This document shows, piece by piece, positions 1 to 12,311 of a stretch of 64,000 bases of DNA; the stretch's first letter is position 1, and every line of letters starts with the position of its first letter. This DNA is from Panopea generosa (taxonomy: Eukaryota; Mollusca; Bivalvia; Adapedonta; Hiatellidae). Under the pieces are notes generated by a model that saw only the letters and a list, made by a program, of their open reading frames with translations, was not told the origin of the DNA and ran no database searches. The stretch covers positions 82,526,556 to 82,590,555 of the forward strand of contig CM055899.1 in assembly GCA_029582155.1 (NCBI GenBank), read 5' to 3'. The translations under genes were made by a program, and so were the position numbers.

Positions 1-339
1 TCGTTAAAACGTATTGATAGCTCGATAGGAGCAACGTTTTTAAAATATTTTTACATTTTCATATTTTGATTAAAGAATAAACAATTTTGAAGTTTATTTT
101 ATTAAATTCCATTTAGTATTAAGAAAGTTAAAATAATCAAACGGGTTTATTTGTCATAAAACTAATTTAGGTTTACATTGACCTAATAGCGTAAAATCCG
201 AATCGTACGATGTTTGAGAGTCTGTTGTTTCATGATTTACACGAAATTCACTAAGGTATGTGGACTGTTTTTGCTATATATGCTGACTGTGTACGAGAAT
301 CAATGTCCAGTAAGCATAATCATCTTTGGTTATGGTTGT

Positions 340-690
340 GACGAGAAAGATTGAGCATGTTACAGTTCCAGTGCATAACGGAATATGGCTGTTTTTAGAC
401 GTAAGCGAGGAATGTGTCCGCTACGTTAACGACGTATAGACGTGACATGAAATCAGCTGGTGGTAGTACAGTCATAGGACATCAACCCACATATTCGTCA
501 TATGGACGACCTGACATCGGAATACGGTCGATAGTCGGAACGAGACGACGTACAGTCTGTAAAATAATATACTCAGTATAGAGTTCTAGGGGAGACAATC
601 CAGTTTATATAGCCACTGCCTCAAGGTACGAGTGGTGCTAAATCTACGATAATCCGGACGCGGGTAGTATCTAGTGCATTTTTAAAAACA
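340..690. other. CpG-richer block, possible untranslated exon or old element
   Basis: This block has visibly more CpG and G+C than its surroundings. The plus strand carries a short open frame whose Met is at about 447 and which ends near 580 (about 44 codons, residues include GHQPTYSSYGRPDIG). I do not recognise it. There is no clear splice signal or promoter. It could be an exon of a gene lying to the left of the window, a lncRNA exon, or a decayed mobile element. The flanks 1-339 and 691-1406 are AT-rich and I see nothing in them. Confidence 0.2.
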
Positions 691-1415
691 GTTTTACATT
701 CAAATGATATAAGCAGTTTGAATTGCGATGTAGATTACGTACGTGTAGGAGATAGGACTGTGTGGAAAAAAAGTGTTTATACCACCATAGGACTTTTTTT
801 TGTGTTGAGTTATATTCTTTAATTTGTATATATTGTATAATTGTATATTCGTAATTTTATTCATGTTAAATTAACTTGTAAATTTTAATTTGTGTATGAT
901 TGAATTCTACCCTTGTTAGTTGTCGGCCCTTTGTCATTTTGCTACAAACTTTACATATCCAATCCAAATAAATGGCGTCGACGTAAACATATCAGAAATG
1001 AGAGTGAATGTCAGTGCGATAGCAGCATTATGTTTTAATTTAAATTCAAGTTATAGTTTCTATGGTGTTTGTTATCAAACTCTGAGAATAAGAGAAGTAA
1101 ACAAGAGTTGTTTGCAACAGCAAATTAATTATATTCTGTCTATAAAGTTGTAACATAAAAGCAGTCTGCAATTTTATGAGAGTAAGAACCTTATGGTTCA
1201 GTCCGTAAAAAGCATGCACTCTTATAACGAAGCTTTGTTCTTTTCCGTAGTTACATCATATGTGCATTGTAATGCAGTCAGGATCGACATTAAGTATGCA
1301 ACGTTGCTAACAACAACTGATAATAAAGAGAGAGTATATTACATTTTATGTGAAGAACGCAGTATTTTGTTTACAATGCTTACAATGCGTGGTTAAACAT
1401 CATTTTAGATACGTA

Positions 1416-1773
1416 AATAGTAATGGAGGTTATAACCACAAGCAAGACCATATTCACCAGCTAAATAGGCGAGAACAAACCGTTATATTCCGCCTCAGAA
1501 CTGGACATTGTGGTCTCCGAAAACATATGAAGAAAATGGGCCTGGTGGACACAGCCACATGCCAATGTGGTTCAGAGGAACAGACTCCTCACCACATTCT
1601 GCAAACCTGTGCCCACTTGGAAGACCTTCGTCAGGAAGCTTGGAGCGCAAACATTCCCTTCCACACAAAACTTTGGGGAAATGCCAATGACCTACACAGA
1701 ACGGCGCAGTTCATCACTGCATCTGGACTGCGAATATAAGACGGCCATAAAGATGGAACGCAGAAGAAGAAGA
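1416..1773 (+). mobile_element. 5'-truncated LINE 3' end with (AGA)n tail
   Basis: The segment carries the last ~105 codons of a LINE ORF2, its stop at 1737-1739, and a short 3' UTR ending in a GAAGAAGAAGAAG-type tail at 1762-1776. The 9-mer AGATACGTA occurs at 1407-1415 and again at 1774-1782, exactly where a target-site duplication should lie. Arrangement and 3' tail are typical of I/Jockey-like non-LTR elements that were truncated at the 5' end on insertion. The coding part is uninterrupted, so the insertion looks younger than the LINEs at 16-28 kb. Confidence 0.72.
1420..1739 (+). pseudogene. LINE ORF2 C-terminal fragment (RNase H tail and Cys/His motif)
   Basis: The open frame enters from upstream unique DNA at 1350, but LINE-like sequence begins around 1420. 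Counting from the Met at 1350, residues 47-53 read FRLRTGH, the block after the RNase H-like region of many non-LTR ORF2 proteins. It is followed by a C-x-C-x8-H-x4-C knuckle (C71, C73, H82, C87) and a terminal LWG-x3-DL-x-RTAQFI block ending at the usual ORF2 stop. The reverse transcriptase and endonuclease domains are absent because of 5' truncation, so the fragment cannot be functional. Frame and motifs are seen directly; clade assignment (I/Jockey-like) is from family knowledge. Confidence 0.7.
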
Positions 1774-1782
1774 AGATACGTA

Positions 1783-2349
1783 CGATAAATAAGTGTCACA
1801 ATACATGAACACACATATACAAATGATACATAATCAAGTGTGTAACACACAAACATTAAATAATTGTATGGCGCAAAACGGAATATGTATTCCATGGTCA
1901 AAACCACCATTACGATGGAAAGACTCAGTTAAATTAAATTAAATATATCAACTATCAAATGCACATCAAACTTAGATATCTGCATGTTTAAACAAATTTA
2001 TTATTTTATAAATAAAGTTTTTTTTCTGAGTAAACTGCAAGTCAAAATGGGCATTAATTTTTGTGCACACAAAGCAATCCGATTGGTTTATTTTTCCAGG
2101 TCATGTAAAGAAATAGTAGCGTTTTTGCAGTACTGTAAATTGAAAATAAAGCCATTTGAATGCTATGCCTCCTGTTAGCTAGCATGTAATTCTAAGCATG
2201 AACATAATCGATATACAGAATAACGATATGTACAACACAAACATAGAGAAGAATTACCACCTGGAACAGCCAGTAGCAAATATTGCAACTTGGAAGCTTA
2301 ATCATTGCCTCACTACACAGTTGTCCCCCCGCCCCTTTTCCGCGAGGTA
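1783..2349. other. AT-rich unique DNA
   Basis: No gene, repeat or motif that I can support. Short open frames here have no recognisable content. Confidence 0.5.
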
Positions 2350-2730
2350 ACATGATTCTTGCGCTTCAAATAGTCCTGTATAATTTTATTTGAAATATTT
2401 GCAAAATGGTTCTAGTGATTTAATGCTGCAGATGAGTTGAGCTAAAGCTGACATAGCATATACTGCAATAAGACATCACTGGTGTTAAAAAGTGATTGTT
2501 ATAGGATTCTAACAGATGCATGTATTCAAGAGCAGTTGAGGACTTCTTATTTAAAAGTATTTCAATACGTCACTGCGTCAAGCTAATCAACTTACCAGTT
2601 TGTATGCATTTTTTATTTGGGGATACATTCCTGTTATGAAAGAAATGCTTTAAAACATTCTATTTGGAATATTTTATATAGAACAAAGAACGAAATTCAA
2701 TTATGCACATCAATCCATTATGACTATACT
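2350..2730 (+). repeat. Interspersed repeat family A, copy 1 (3' portion)
   Basis: Collinear with 11883-12250 and, from about 2430, with 21945-22170. Shared landmarks in order are a GATTC-TGCGCTT start, TGCTGCAGATGAG, TGCAATAA, ATGCATGTATT, GAGGACTT, GTTATGAAA and GAACAAA-AAATT. The three copies differ by many substitutions and small indels, so the family is old. No terminal repeats, poly-A tail or coding motif were seen. This copy lacks the left ~950 bp present in copy 2. Confidence 0.55.
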
Positions 2731-4261
2731 TCATGTTTCTTAAATGACATGTATAATAGACATTATATATAAAGATCCATGTAGACATTTTAATACCCTA
2801 CTGCTGGAGCTGGCCAAACCTTAATATATTTGATATATTACTTATTTACTATTTCTATTTCTTAAGGATTATGATAAAATAAGAAATTTCCAGGTTATCG
2901 ATCTCTTTTCCTAAAAATGATTGCTTTAGTTTTCAGCGTATTAACACTTAATTTCCATCTATTACATTACTCTGATAAACTAGTTAAGCCTATTTGCAAT
3001 TCAGCTCTGTTGTTATAAGTGTATAAAGACATTGTGATTTCTATTGTATAATTGGTATTGTATTGTTATACTTATGGTTACTTGGTAAATATGATTGATG
3101 ATAAATACCATTAATATGTCATTATATATGTTACAGTGACCACTGATAGGGATATCAAAATGTCCTTTATCGAATACAGTGTCATTGATTTGAATACTAA
3201 TATTCTTTATTGGTATTTGTCAGAAAGCAAAATCAGAAGAAAAAGGTTGTATTTACGAGTATCTATTACTATTTACTAAAATATGAAAAATGAAAGCCAC
3301 CTGATCCAACATCTTAATGTGTTTGTTACATGTATCTTTATTCTGATGATGGTAATTGTTCTTGTATCTTTGGTGACCGTATCCTTTGATTATACGTTTT
3401 TCTAATGTATAACGTATATCTGATAAGCCATTGTTGGGATTACAACACTTATATGTATTTAGTTAAATACATGGGCAATGGTCATACAAGCCTATCCAAT
3501 TAATTTCTGTAACTTTTCAAAATTATTAAAATTATGCATTTCTTCATGAATTTAAAAACGCTAAGGTGATTCAAACAAAGGATATTAATTGAGATGAAAT
3601 AAGTATAATATATATAAGCTACAACGACATCCACCCATAATATTTAAAGGGTTATTAGAATAATTGATAATTCTTAGCAATTACTATTTTTTAAATATAA
3701 CAATGAATACTTTATCGATTATAAAATTTCTTCAATGCTTCCAGAATGTCTTCCTTTGCACCACAGTGCGTCCGTTAACAGATACAGAAAATTCATCACA
3801 TATGGTTTATCCCTTTACATATTCATTCACGTCATTAATGTTCATACACATATGATCACCTTTATTCAATACAAAGATATAGTATTTTATAACAATAATT
3901 CTGAAGCGCATTATCTAAATATGATTCTTACTTACAGCTAGAGTCACAATCAACATAAAATGCAATATGCATTAAGTAAACACAACCAATTTATGTCGCA
4001 GAGAATGGAATTACGATGTCTGCAACATCCCGTTTACGATGTGAATTTCATTTAAACCCGTCCTTATATTGTCTAGTAAGTAATCTAAAATCCATTAACT
4101 TTAATTTACTAATATTGCTTTTGCCAATTATATATGTAAACCCAATATAAAACATAAGTAACTGGCAACAGGAACGGTTTATCTACGCATAGCTTGTTAT
4201 ACTTATTTATTTTTGCTCGACTGTGAAGTTAACTAAGAGTTTATATTAGCCGTACAGTTTC
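2731..4261. other. AT-rich unique DNA
   Basis: I see no supported gene or repeat in this stretch. Two short open frames near 3664-3941 have no domain, splice or promoter context and are treated as chance. Confidence 0.5.
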
Positions 4262-4390
4262 CACGGTAGCAAACTAGTTCTTAGTTGAGCTACTCTTACA
4301 ATGTATATGCCATCGGAATGAGCAAGGTAATTGAACTCACAGCCTCTTGCATGAGAATCCAACACTCTAACCACTACGTTACTGCCCGCT
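4262..4390 (-). mobile_element. tRNA-derived SINE
   Basis: Read on the minus strand, 4390-4322 resembles a tRNA: a D-arm GTAGTGGTTAGAGTGTTGG (A-box position), an anticodon-arm-like TTCTCATGCAAGAGG and a B-box/T-arm GTGAGTTCAATTAC at 4327-4340. A non-tRNA tail runs on to about 4262. The T-arm is imperfect and nothing suggests a functional tRNA, so a SINE head is the better call. Its D-arm core GGTTAGAGTGTTGG is the same 14-mer that dominates the 18-bp minisatellite at 31.2-32.3 kb. Confidence 0.62.
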
Positions 4391-5143
4391 TTAAACAAGC
4401 TTTGAGGTACAATGCGCCATTGTGTAACATATACGATATATGGACAAGTACGAGTGTACCTAAACATCAGGTTTAAGCATCCTCAGTGACTTCGTCTGCT
4501 AAAAATGTTGCGTAACAATTTTTTTAAACTGAAGATTGATTCATCTAAATTCGCTTTTTGCTAAAGGTTTGGTAACAGTGCTGTTAAATGGGCTTTTCCC
4601 TTATTTTTATCATTTTTTTAGTTCATCTGAGTGTTATCATCTCTATCAATTTCAGCTCCGTTTTAATTGTTTAAATGTATGTTCATATACATCAAACTGC
4701 ACGGATTATGTCTAGATTTAATTATCAACACTGTTTTTAAAAGGGCCGAACAATGATAGCAAGCAGTGAAATGCAAATCTTCCATTTCCATTGATATGTA
4801 AAATAATATGTTATTCTACACGTGCAAGTGTATAGCCAATCACTTACTCCAAATGTTACCACGTGACCGTACACTACGAAGAAGTTTATTGGATCCAATA
4901 GATATTTTATTGTACAGTTCAAAATTTAAGATCGAAACTAAAAAAGGGAAATTTATTTAGTAGAAATTTCAACGATAAAAACAAACATCAAAATGTTCCG
5001 CAAGACAATGACGTTGGAAAAAAAAATCTCCGCTATTCGTCTGCCGCTTTGAACACCCGCTTTATCTATTTAAAAAGACCTTGATTTTTCTTTACTCTTT
5101 TGATACATTTCATTCAATATATAAGGTATAGAATAAAAGAATC
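4391..5143. other. AT-rich unique DNA
   Basis: Nothing recognisable. Confidence 0.5.
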
Positions 5144-5271
5144 ATTTTACAGTGTTTTGTACAATATGGGAATATAGTGTACGGGTACATATTGTGGTGA
5201 AAACCACATTGAACGAGACACAATATGTACTCGTACACTATATTCCCATATTGTACAAAACACTGTAAAAT
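5144..5271. mobile_element. Near-perfect hairpin (foldback/MITE-like element)
   Basis: Arms 5144-5196 and 5219-5271 are 53-bp inverted repeats with a single mismatch around a 22-nt loop. The outer ends are ATTTTACAGTG and CACTGTAAAAT. Near-identity of the arms in otherwise decayed DNA suggests a recent foldback transposon, recent palindrome formation, or ongoing arm homogenisation. No convincing target-site duplication flanks it. A transcript would form a long dsRNA stem. Confidence 0.7.
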
Positions 5272-6170
5272 AACCTGATATTTCTAAGCGACTCATTTAT
5301 TACAAAACACTCTGAATACAATAATTAGAAGAATGAAAATGACAAAAACACATTTGGAAAACATTACACTGATCTTTTCGTCTTTGGTAATGTTGGAACA
5401 TAATTTCATCATGCAACTTAATGAATGTAATCAGACACTATTACAAGGAGTAATCTCAGAGTTTATACGAACGTTTTGGTGTGTTCTTTCTGGGGAGATT
5501 CAGTACTGAGTGTGGATTTTGAAAGGCGAACGGATCAGTCTGGAAAACAAACCCTCTAGCGTCATCGACCAACAATCTATCAATTGTTCAACCTCCCCAT
5601 GGTATATAAGGACATGCAACGATGTAGTTATCCTTACATTGCTATTACATCTATGATAACACAGACGTTGTTAATATTGTCAACCTAATGGTATGATAAA
5701 CAAATGAGAGACGGGACATTCGTTTGTAATAGACAGCAATTTGAATTATAATAGTTCAAAATATAAATGTCCGGATACCCCACATACTGGATTAATAATC
5801 AATGTATTCCCATTATATATATATTTGCACCAGAAGAAGACAAATCTGAGTAATTTCAAAAACAAAACTTTTTAAAAAGCAATTAATATTTCAAACAACG
5901 AGTTAATTCATGTTCCGAGGTCGCAAAGATCTGGCATATTTGATTAACAGCCGTTAATACTGATTTTATAATTATAAAGATTAACGACACCGGACCGATT
6001 ATAGATGCGTAAGATGATAGGATCTGAAGTCACAGTTATACTGAGCAACTATTTTCATATTCATCTTACTGTTCTCTGTATTAAGAACACCAGCATTGTA
6101 TGGTAATTATGTGGTTATAGTAACGTTAAAGCTTATTTAAAGATCTATGCATTTATTTTTCGTCCCATAT
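5272..6170. other. AT-rich unique DNA
   Basis: I see no gene or repeat here; the satellite starts abruptly at about 6171. Confidence 0.5.
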
Positions 6171-9060
6171 GAACATCATTACGGTTATAGAACATACATA
6201 ATAATTACGGCTATAGAACATACATAATCATTACGGTTATAGAACTTACATAATCATTACGGTTATAGAATACAAATAATCATTACGGTTTTAGAACACA
6301 CATAATCATTACGATTATACAACATACATAATCATTACGGTTATAGAGCATACATAATAACTTCGATTATAGAACATACATAACCATAGAACACACATAA
6401 TCATTGCGATTATAAAATATACATACTCATTACGGTTACCTAACATACATAATCATTACGATTATAGGACATACATAATCATTACGATTATAGAGCATAC
6501 ATATCCATAACGAATATAGGACAAACATAATCATTACAGTTATAAAACATCCATAAATATTAAGGTTTTATAATCATTACGGATATAAAACATACATGTT
6601 CATTACGGTTATAGGATATACATAATCATTACGGTTATAAAACATATATTATTATTACGGTTTTATGACTTACATAATCACTACGATAATAGAACATACA
6701 TAATCATTACGGTAATGGAACATACATAATTATTACAATTATAGAACATACATAATTATTACAATTACTGAGCATAAATACTCATTACGATTACAGAATA
6801 TATGTCATCATTACAATTAAAGAACATACATAATCATAACGGTTATAGAACATACATACTCATTACGATTATAAAACATATATAAACATTACGGTTATAG
6901 GACATACATACTTATAACGGTTTTATGACTTACATAATTACTACGATAATAGAATATACATAATTATTACGGGTATAGAACATATATAGTCATTACGGTT
7001 ATGGAACATTAATAATCATTACAGTTATAGAACATACATAATCATTACGGTTATAGGACATACATAATCATTACGGTTATAGGACATACATTACTATTTC
7101 AGTTATAGAGCATACATAATCAATACAGTTGTAGAACATAAATAATCATTACTGTTATAGAACATACATAATCATTTCGGTTATAGGACATACATAACAA
7201 TTACAGTTATAGAACATACATAATCAATACGGTTGTAGAACATAAATATTCATTACGGATCATTACGGTTATAGAACATACAACATAATTACGGGCACAA
7301 AACATACATAATAATTACGGTTACAGAACACACATACTTATTAAAGTTATAGATCTTACATAATTATTACGGTGATAGAACGACGTACAAATTATAACGG
7401 TTTTCGATCATACATTATCATAACAGATACAGAACATACAAAATCATTACGGTTATAGAACATACATAATTATAACGGTTATAGAACATACATAATTATT
7501 ACGGTTATAGAACATACATAATCATCACGGTTATAGAACATACATAATTATTAAAGTTATAGAACAAACATAATAATTACAGTTACGGAACACACATAAT
7601 TATTACGCTTATAGATCATGCATATTTTTTTACGTTTTTTTAACAAACATAATTATTGCGGCTATAGCACATACATTATCATAACGGATACCGAACATAC
7701 ATGATTATCACGGTATTTGAACACAAATTTTCATTACGGTTATTGAACACATATAACTAATACGGTTATAGAACACACATAATGCTTACGGTTACAGAAC
7801 ACATATAACTATTACGGTTATAGAACATATATAATCATAATGGTAATGGAATATACATAGTTATAACAGTTATAGAATATACATAATCATAACGGTTATA
7901 GAACATACATAATCATTACGGTTACAGAACATACATAATCATTACGGTTATAGAACGTACATAATAAAGACGGTTACGTAACACACATTATTATTACGCT
8001 TATAGACCATGCATAATTATTACGTTTTTTTTTAACAAACATAATTATTACGGGTATAGCACATACATTATCATAACGGATACAGAACATACATAATTAT
8101 TAAGGTTACTGAACACACATTATTATTACGGGTATTGAACACACATTATTATTACGGGTATTGAACACACACTATTATAACGGTTACAGAACACACATAA
8201 TTATGACGGTTATAGCACATACATTATCATAACGGATACAGAACATACATAATAATTTATTACGGTTATTGAATACACATTATCATTACGGTTACAGAAC
8301 ACACATAATTATTACGGTTATAGCACATACATTATCATAACGGATACAGAACATGCATGATTATAACGTTTATTGAACACACATTATTATAACGGTTATT
8401 GAACACACATAATTATTACTGTTATTTAACACACATTATTATTACGGGTATTGAACACACATTTTTATTACGGGTATTGAACACACATAATTATTACGGT
8501 TATAGCACATACATTATCATAACGGATACAGAACATACATGATTATTACGGTTATTGAACACACATTATTATTACGGGTATTGAACACACATAAGTATAA
8601 CGGTTATAGCACATACATTATCATAACGGGTACAGAACATATATAATTATTACGGTTATTGAACACATATTATTATTTCGGTTGAAGAACACACATAACT
8701 ATTACGGTTATAGAACATACATAATATTTACGGTTACAAAACACACATTTTTTTGACGGTCATAGAACATTTATAATTATTACGGTTAAATAACACACAT
8801 AATAATCACGGTTACAGAACACACATAATTATTACGGTTATAGCTAATATATAATCATTACGGTTTTAGAACATACATAATTATTACGGTTATGGAATAT
8901 TCAAAATAAATAAGGTCATAGAACATACATAATCATTACGGGTACTGAACATAAATAATCGTTACTGTTATAGAACATATGTAATTATTACGGTTAAGGA
9001 ACACACATAATTATTACGGTTACAGAACACACATAATGATTACGGTAATAGAACATACAT
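6171..9060 (+). repeat. 26-bp satellite array, about 110 units
   Basis: A head-to-tail array with the core ATTACGGTTATAGAACATAC followed by ATAATC; spacing between successive cores is mostly 26 bp. Unit variants include TACGGGTATTGAACACACATT and CATAACGGATACAGAACAT. In the right part (8070-8640) these variants recur at multiples of about 26 (for example 156 and 182 bp), which indicates irregular higher-order copying. 26 is not a multiple of three and the array is full of stops, so it is non-coding. Boundaries are sharp, at GAACATC on the left and a poly-T/poly-A-rich stretch on the right. Confidence 0.92.
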
Positions 9061-10914
9061 CAATATTTTTTGCAAAAAAATCCATTTTTTAAGTAAATTA
9101 AAACCAAATGTAATGTGCCATGTGAAATTTGCACTGCACAACGCATCCAACGCGTCCGTATAAATAATAAAGACATTTTATCATCGACATATATACATAA
9201 AACCATTATCAACAAAAACTATATAGAGTTACGTTGTATTATTATATTATGGCAATATCTTTAAACTAGTGGATATATGAATCAGTAGATGTACTGGAGA
9301 TATCCAGAACTTGTGTATAAAAACTCGTACATCGCCCTCTTTGTTGACGTCACATGGTTGAACTTTATTAAATCTGCGGATTCAGTAGTATTCTCGTAAT
9401 TTAAGCGTCTTGTCTGACCGAAGGGGTTATAATATATCAAATATCAAACTATGGATATCTCTGACTAACATGTTCACTGATATGGATCACTGATGGTCAG
9501 CCATTGATGATCTGGCGAACTAACGGGAGGGTACATCGGATTTCATTTCTCTGATTAAGAGGAGAAGCGTTCGTTTCATCATAATGCGTTTTACACTGTT
9601 TGCAAGTCAACAATGGACTTTGATCATGATTGTTCAAACTTTTTACATTGATTAAACACAAAAACTGTCCTATATATCATCCCTATAGGTCTCACTGAAG
9701 AATAACCTCCCTTACATGACGGTACCAACATTCTTACGCCTAAGAAATTAGATCTGTGTAAAACGGTTGAGCAATTTTTGTTGTTAGAAATGCTTAAAAT
9801 GTCATATATCTTTGTGCATATGGGAACATTGGAACATTCTCATGATTTCTGCAAAGTTTTGGGTGAAATTGGGAACTGTTTGATTATGTTATAACAGTTT
9901 AAAGATGCGTAGTGATACACTGTAACAAATGGATAGAATTGTTAAAAATGAAGGGGTGCCATCAAACCATCGAAATTTGTTAAAAAGCAACCTGGTCCAC
10001 CCCCTGTTTTTTTCTGCATAATTGGACCAACAGAGGACTATCTATGGGAGTAAGGTACTTTTAAAACCATTGGTAATGTATTCAGAGTTCCAGAAGTGCA
10101 TGTCTCTATATGAAGAACAGTACAAAATTAATTGGTGTGAGACGTATATATACTCACTGACCCAGAATATCCAAAAGAATATTTTTTAAACATGTCAAAT
10201 AAATATTGAATACGGATTTCATAACTTGGTCTACGTGCCTTAGTTATACTAAAATAGATTTCTTGCTTAAAATTGCAATGTTTTTGTGTCGGAACAAATG
10301 AGTCGAATGATTTCTTTTCGATCCGTTTTACAAGTTTACACGTAGTAAAAATTGTTTCATCTTATTTTTTCATCGAAGGTTGTCAAACAGTATTTAAGTG
10401 CTGATTTTTTTTAGAATTCGGATTTCGTTTTAAGTTCACCACTCCAATTCAAATATTGCTTTTCTAACGTTTTGGTGGAATTAACATAAAGAACCATTCG
10501 GATTTTATGTTTTAATGATATTGAGATGCTTTTAATGTATTTTAATAATCATATACTTATATTTTATTTTAAGACATTTATAGCGAGTTTATTTGATATA
10601 CTCTCTTTAATAAAAAATAAAATAAAACAGAAACCAATTTTAAATAATCAAACGAAGATAACACCTTCAAATTAGTTTTACTTAAGTTTTATATTTGTAT
10701 AACATCCCGAGAAAATATGCCTCTATCGGTTTATTTGTTATGATACGAGGAATCTTTCAAATAACAAACAGCTGTTTCGAGAGAGGCTGATATATGACTT
10801 AAGGCGCAGAGTTTATTCCAATATAATTAAACAAATCCTGCGATGCAGGAAATGAATTAATTTGTTTCGTATTAAATCGGGAAATATCCAAAATACTTAA
10901 ATGTAACAGCTACC
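9061..10914. other. AT-rich unique DNA
   Basis: I see no coding potential or repeat in this 1.85 kb. The adjacent satellite does not extend into it. Confidence 0.5.
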
Positions 10915-11099
10915 ATGGGTTCCATGGAAACACATAAAGTAATCAAGACAAACAGAATAAAGACTCGGTTTTATTAGTGGCAATGAAATATACAACGCCT
11001 CGCACAGCTTAAGCGATATGCTGGTTTCATACTGCAACTCCATGTAAATCTATTTTCTAAAGAACACATACATAATAAAAGCAGTGAACAAAAGTACTT

Positions 11100-11239
11100 C
11101 CGGGTTTTAGTTCAGTACAGACTATCTTTTCACAATAATCATCGTCTCGGCAACATTGCCTTGCATCCTTGAAACCAAGCGTTGTTTCTATAAAATAGCA
11201 ACAGTAATGAACAAAACAAAATTTAAATAAACATTTCAT
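11100..11239 (-). other. Candidate minus-strand exon, Cys-rich peptide
   Basis: On the minus strand a 60-codon frame (11239-11057) begins MKCLF and includes the Cys-rich block CCRDDDYCEKIVC. A strong 3' splice-site-like pyrimidine tract ending in TATAG lies at about 11188-11205, so an alternative reading is an exon starting at 11187. In the related copy at 21.4-21.6 kb the frame starting MKC is still open for ~43 codons despite many replacements; the double Cys and the last Cys are kept, one Cys becomes Phe, and the TATAG acceptor is lost. I do not recognise the product. It could be a real small secreted peptide or an exon of a duplicated gene, or chance. Confidence 0.22.
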
Positions 11240-11317
11240 TGGAAGGATTCTCTATGTAGAGATATTCACATAGATAAAGTCAGAGTGCACTTGCAGCAAC
11301 ACAAAACAAAAACGTCT

Positions 11318-11373
11318 GGAAATATGCATAACAGTGCATTTCAGCGGAAATATGCATAACAGTGCATTTCAGC
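11318..11373 (+). repeat. 28-bp direct duplication
   Basis: Two identical adjacent 28-bp units beginning GGAAATATGCATAACAGTG. The paralogous copy at about 21700-21728 has a single diverged unit, so the duplication arose after the two family-A copies separated. Confidence 0.85.
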
Positions 11374-12311
11374 TACATGTATATATGATCAAGAAACGTA
11401 ACATTTTAACGTTTACTTCATAAATTTAAATAGACGCATGTGCGAGAAATGTCTCATGAATGAAATATTACATAATTAAATCTCGAACGGCTAAAGCAGT
11501 GTAGGAATTGATGTTCCCTGGAGTGGCGGTTTGTTAGTATGTATCAAAATGTGTTTCATTTAGTCACACGAGCTCGCCTGCATGATAATTGCGTGCATGC
11601 CTGAAACGATAGATCGCCTGATATTATAGAGTAATTAGCTGTTTAGCTATCGACTATAGAATATAAATACCAGTTTTACATAATTATTTTATTTTATTTA
11701 ATACATCAATATTTATGAATCGTTGTTTTATTACATAAAAACAGCATCCGAAATATATGTTAAGATATAATATCATTATTTATGAGATATCAATTCGCAA
11801 TAGCCGAGGACATCAAACTAATTATACATCTTATTGAACGATTGCGCTCATTGTATGCCAATATAAAATTCTTGATTTGTCTTGATTCCTTCGCTTAAAA
11901 ATAAACTATCTAATATGATGTGAAATATGTTTAACATAGTTTACGGTGGCTGTTTTATCATGCTGCAGATGAGTACAGCAAAGTCTTGCATAACATATTT
12001 TGCAATAATATATCTTGTATAGGGTTTTATCAGATGCATGTATTTATGAGCATTTGAGGACTTGGGATTTAAAATATTCCAAGAGCGCCATTGCAATATC
12101 ATTGCAAAAGCAAGTTGGTCAACCTATTAGTTATATACTTGTGCATTTTATGTGGCGGTACATTCATGCTATGAAAAGAAAGCTAGACCTTATTTTAGAT
12201 TGAATAAAGAACAAAATTAAACTGTGCAGTTAGACCAACATTATAGATCGTAGTCATCTCACTTTACTGGAGCCGAAAAACAGTTAATCAATAACATTTT
12301 TAATCAGCCGA

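Larger units (their letters stand above)
10915..12250 (+). repeat. Interspersed repeat family A, copy 2 (longest)
   Basis: Matches 21295-22175 along most of its length, with large gaps in that copy. Shared blocks include CACATAAAG-AATCAAGACA, TCGGTTTTAT, GGTTTCATACTGCAA, TTTCTAAAGAACACAT, CAAGCGTTGTTT and AATAGCAACAGTAATGAACA. From 11883 it also matches copy 1. The repeat may be a duplicated genomic segment rather than a transposon: no terminal repeats or target-site duplication were found, and it contains the candidate minus-strand exon described at 11100-11187. Confidence 0.6.

Noticed and set aside
6171-9060. CRISPR-like array
   Set aside because: Units are directly adjacent with no unique spacers, and the DNA is eukaryotic; it is a satellite.
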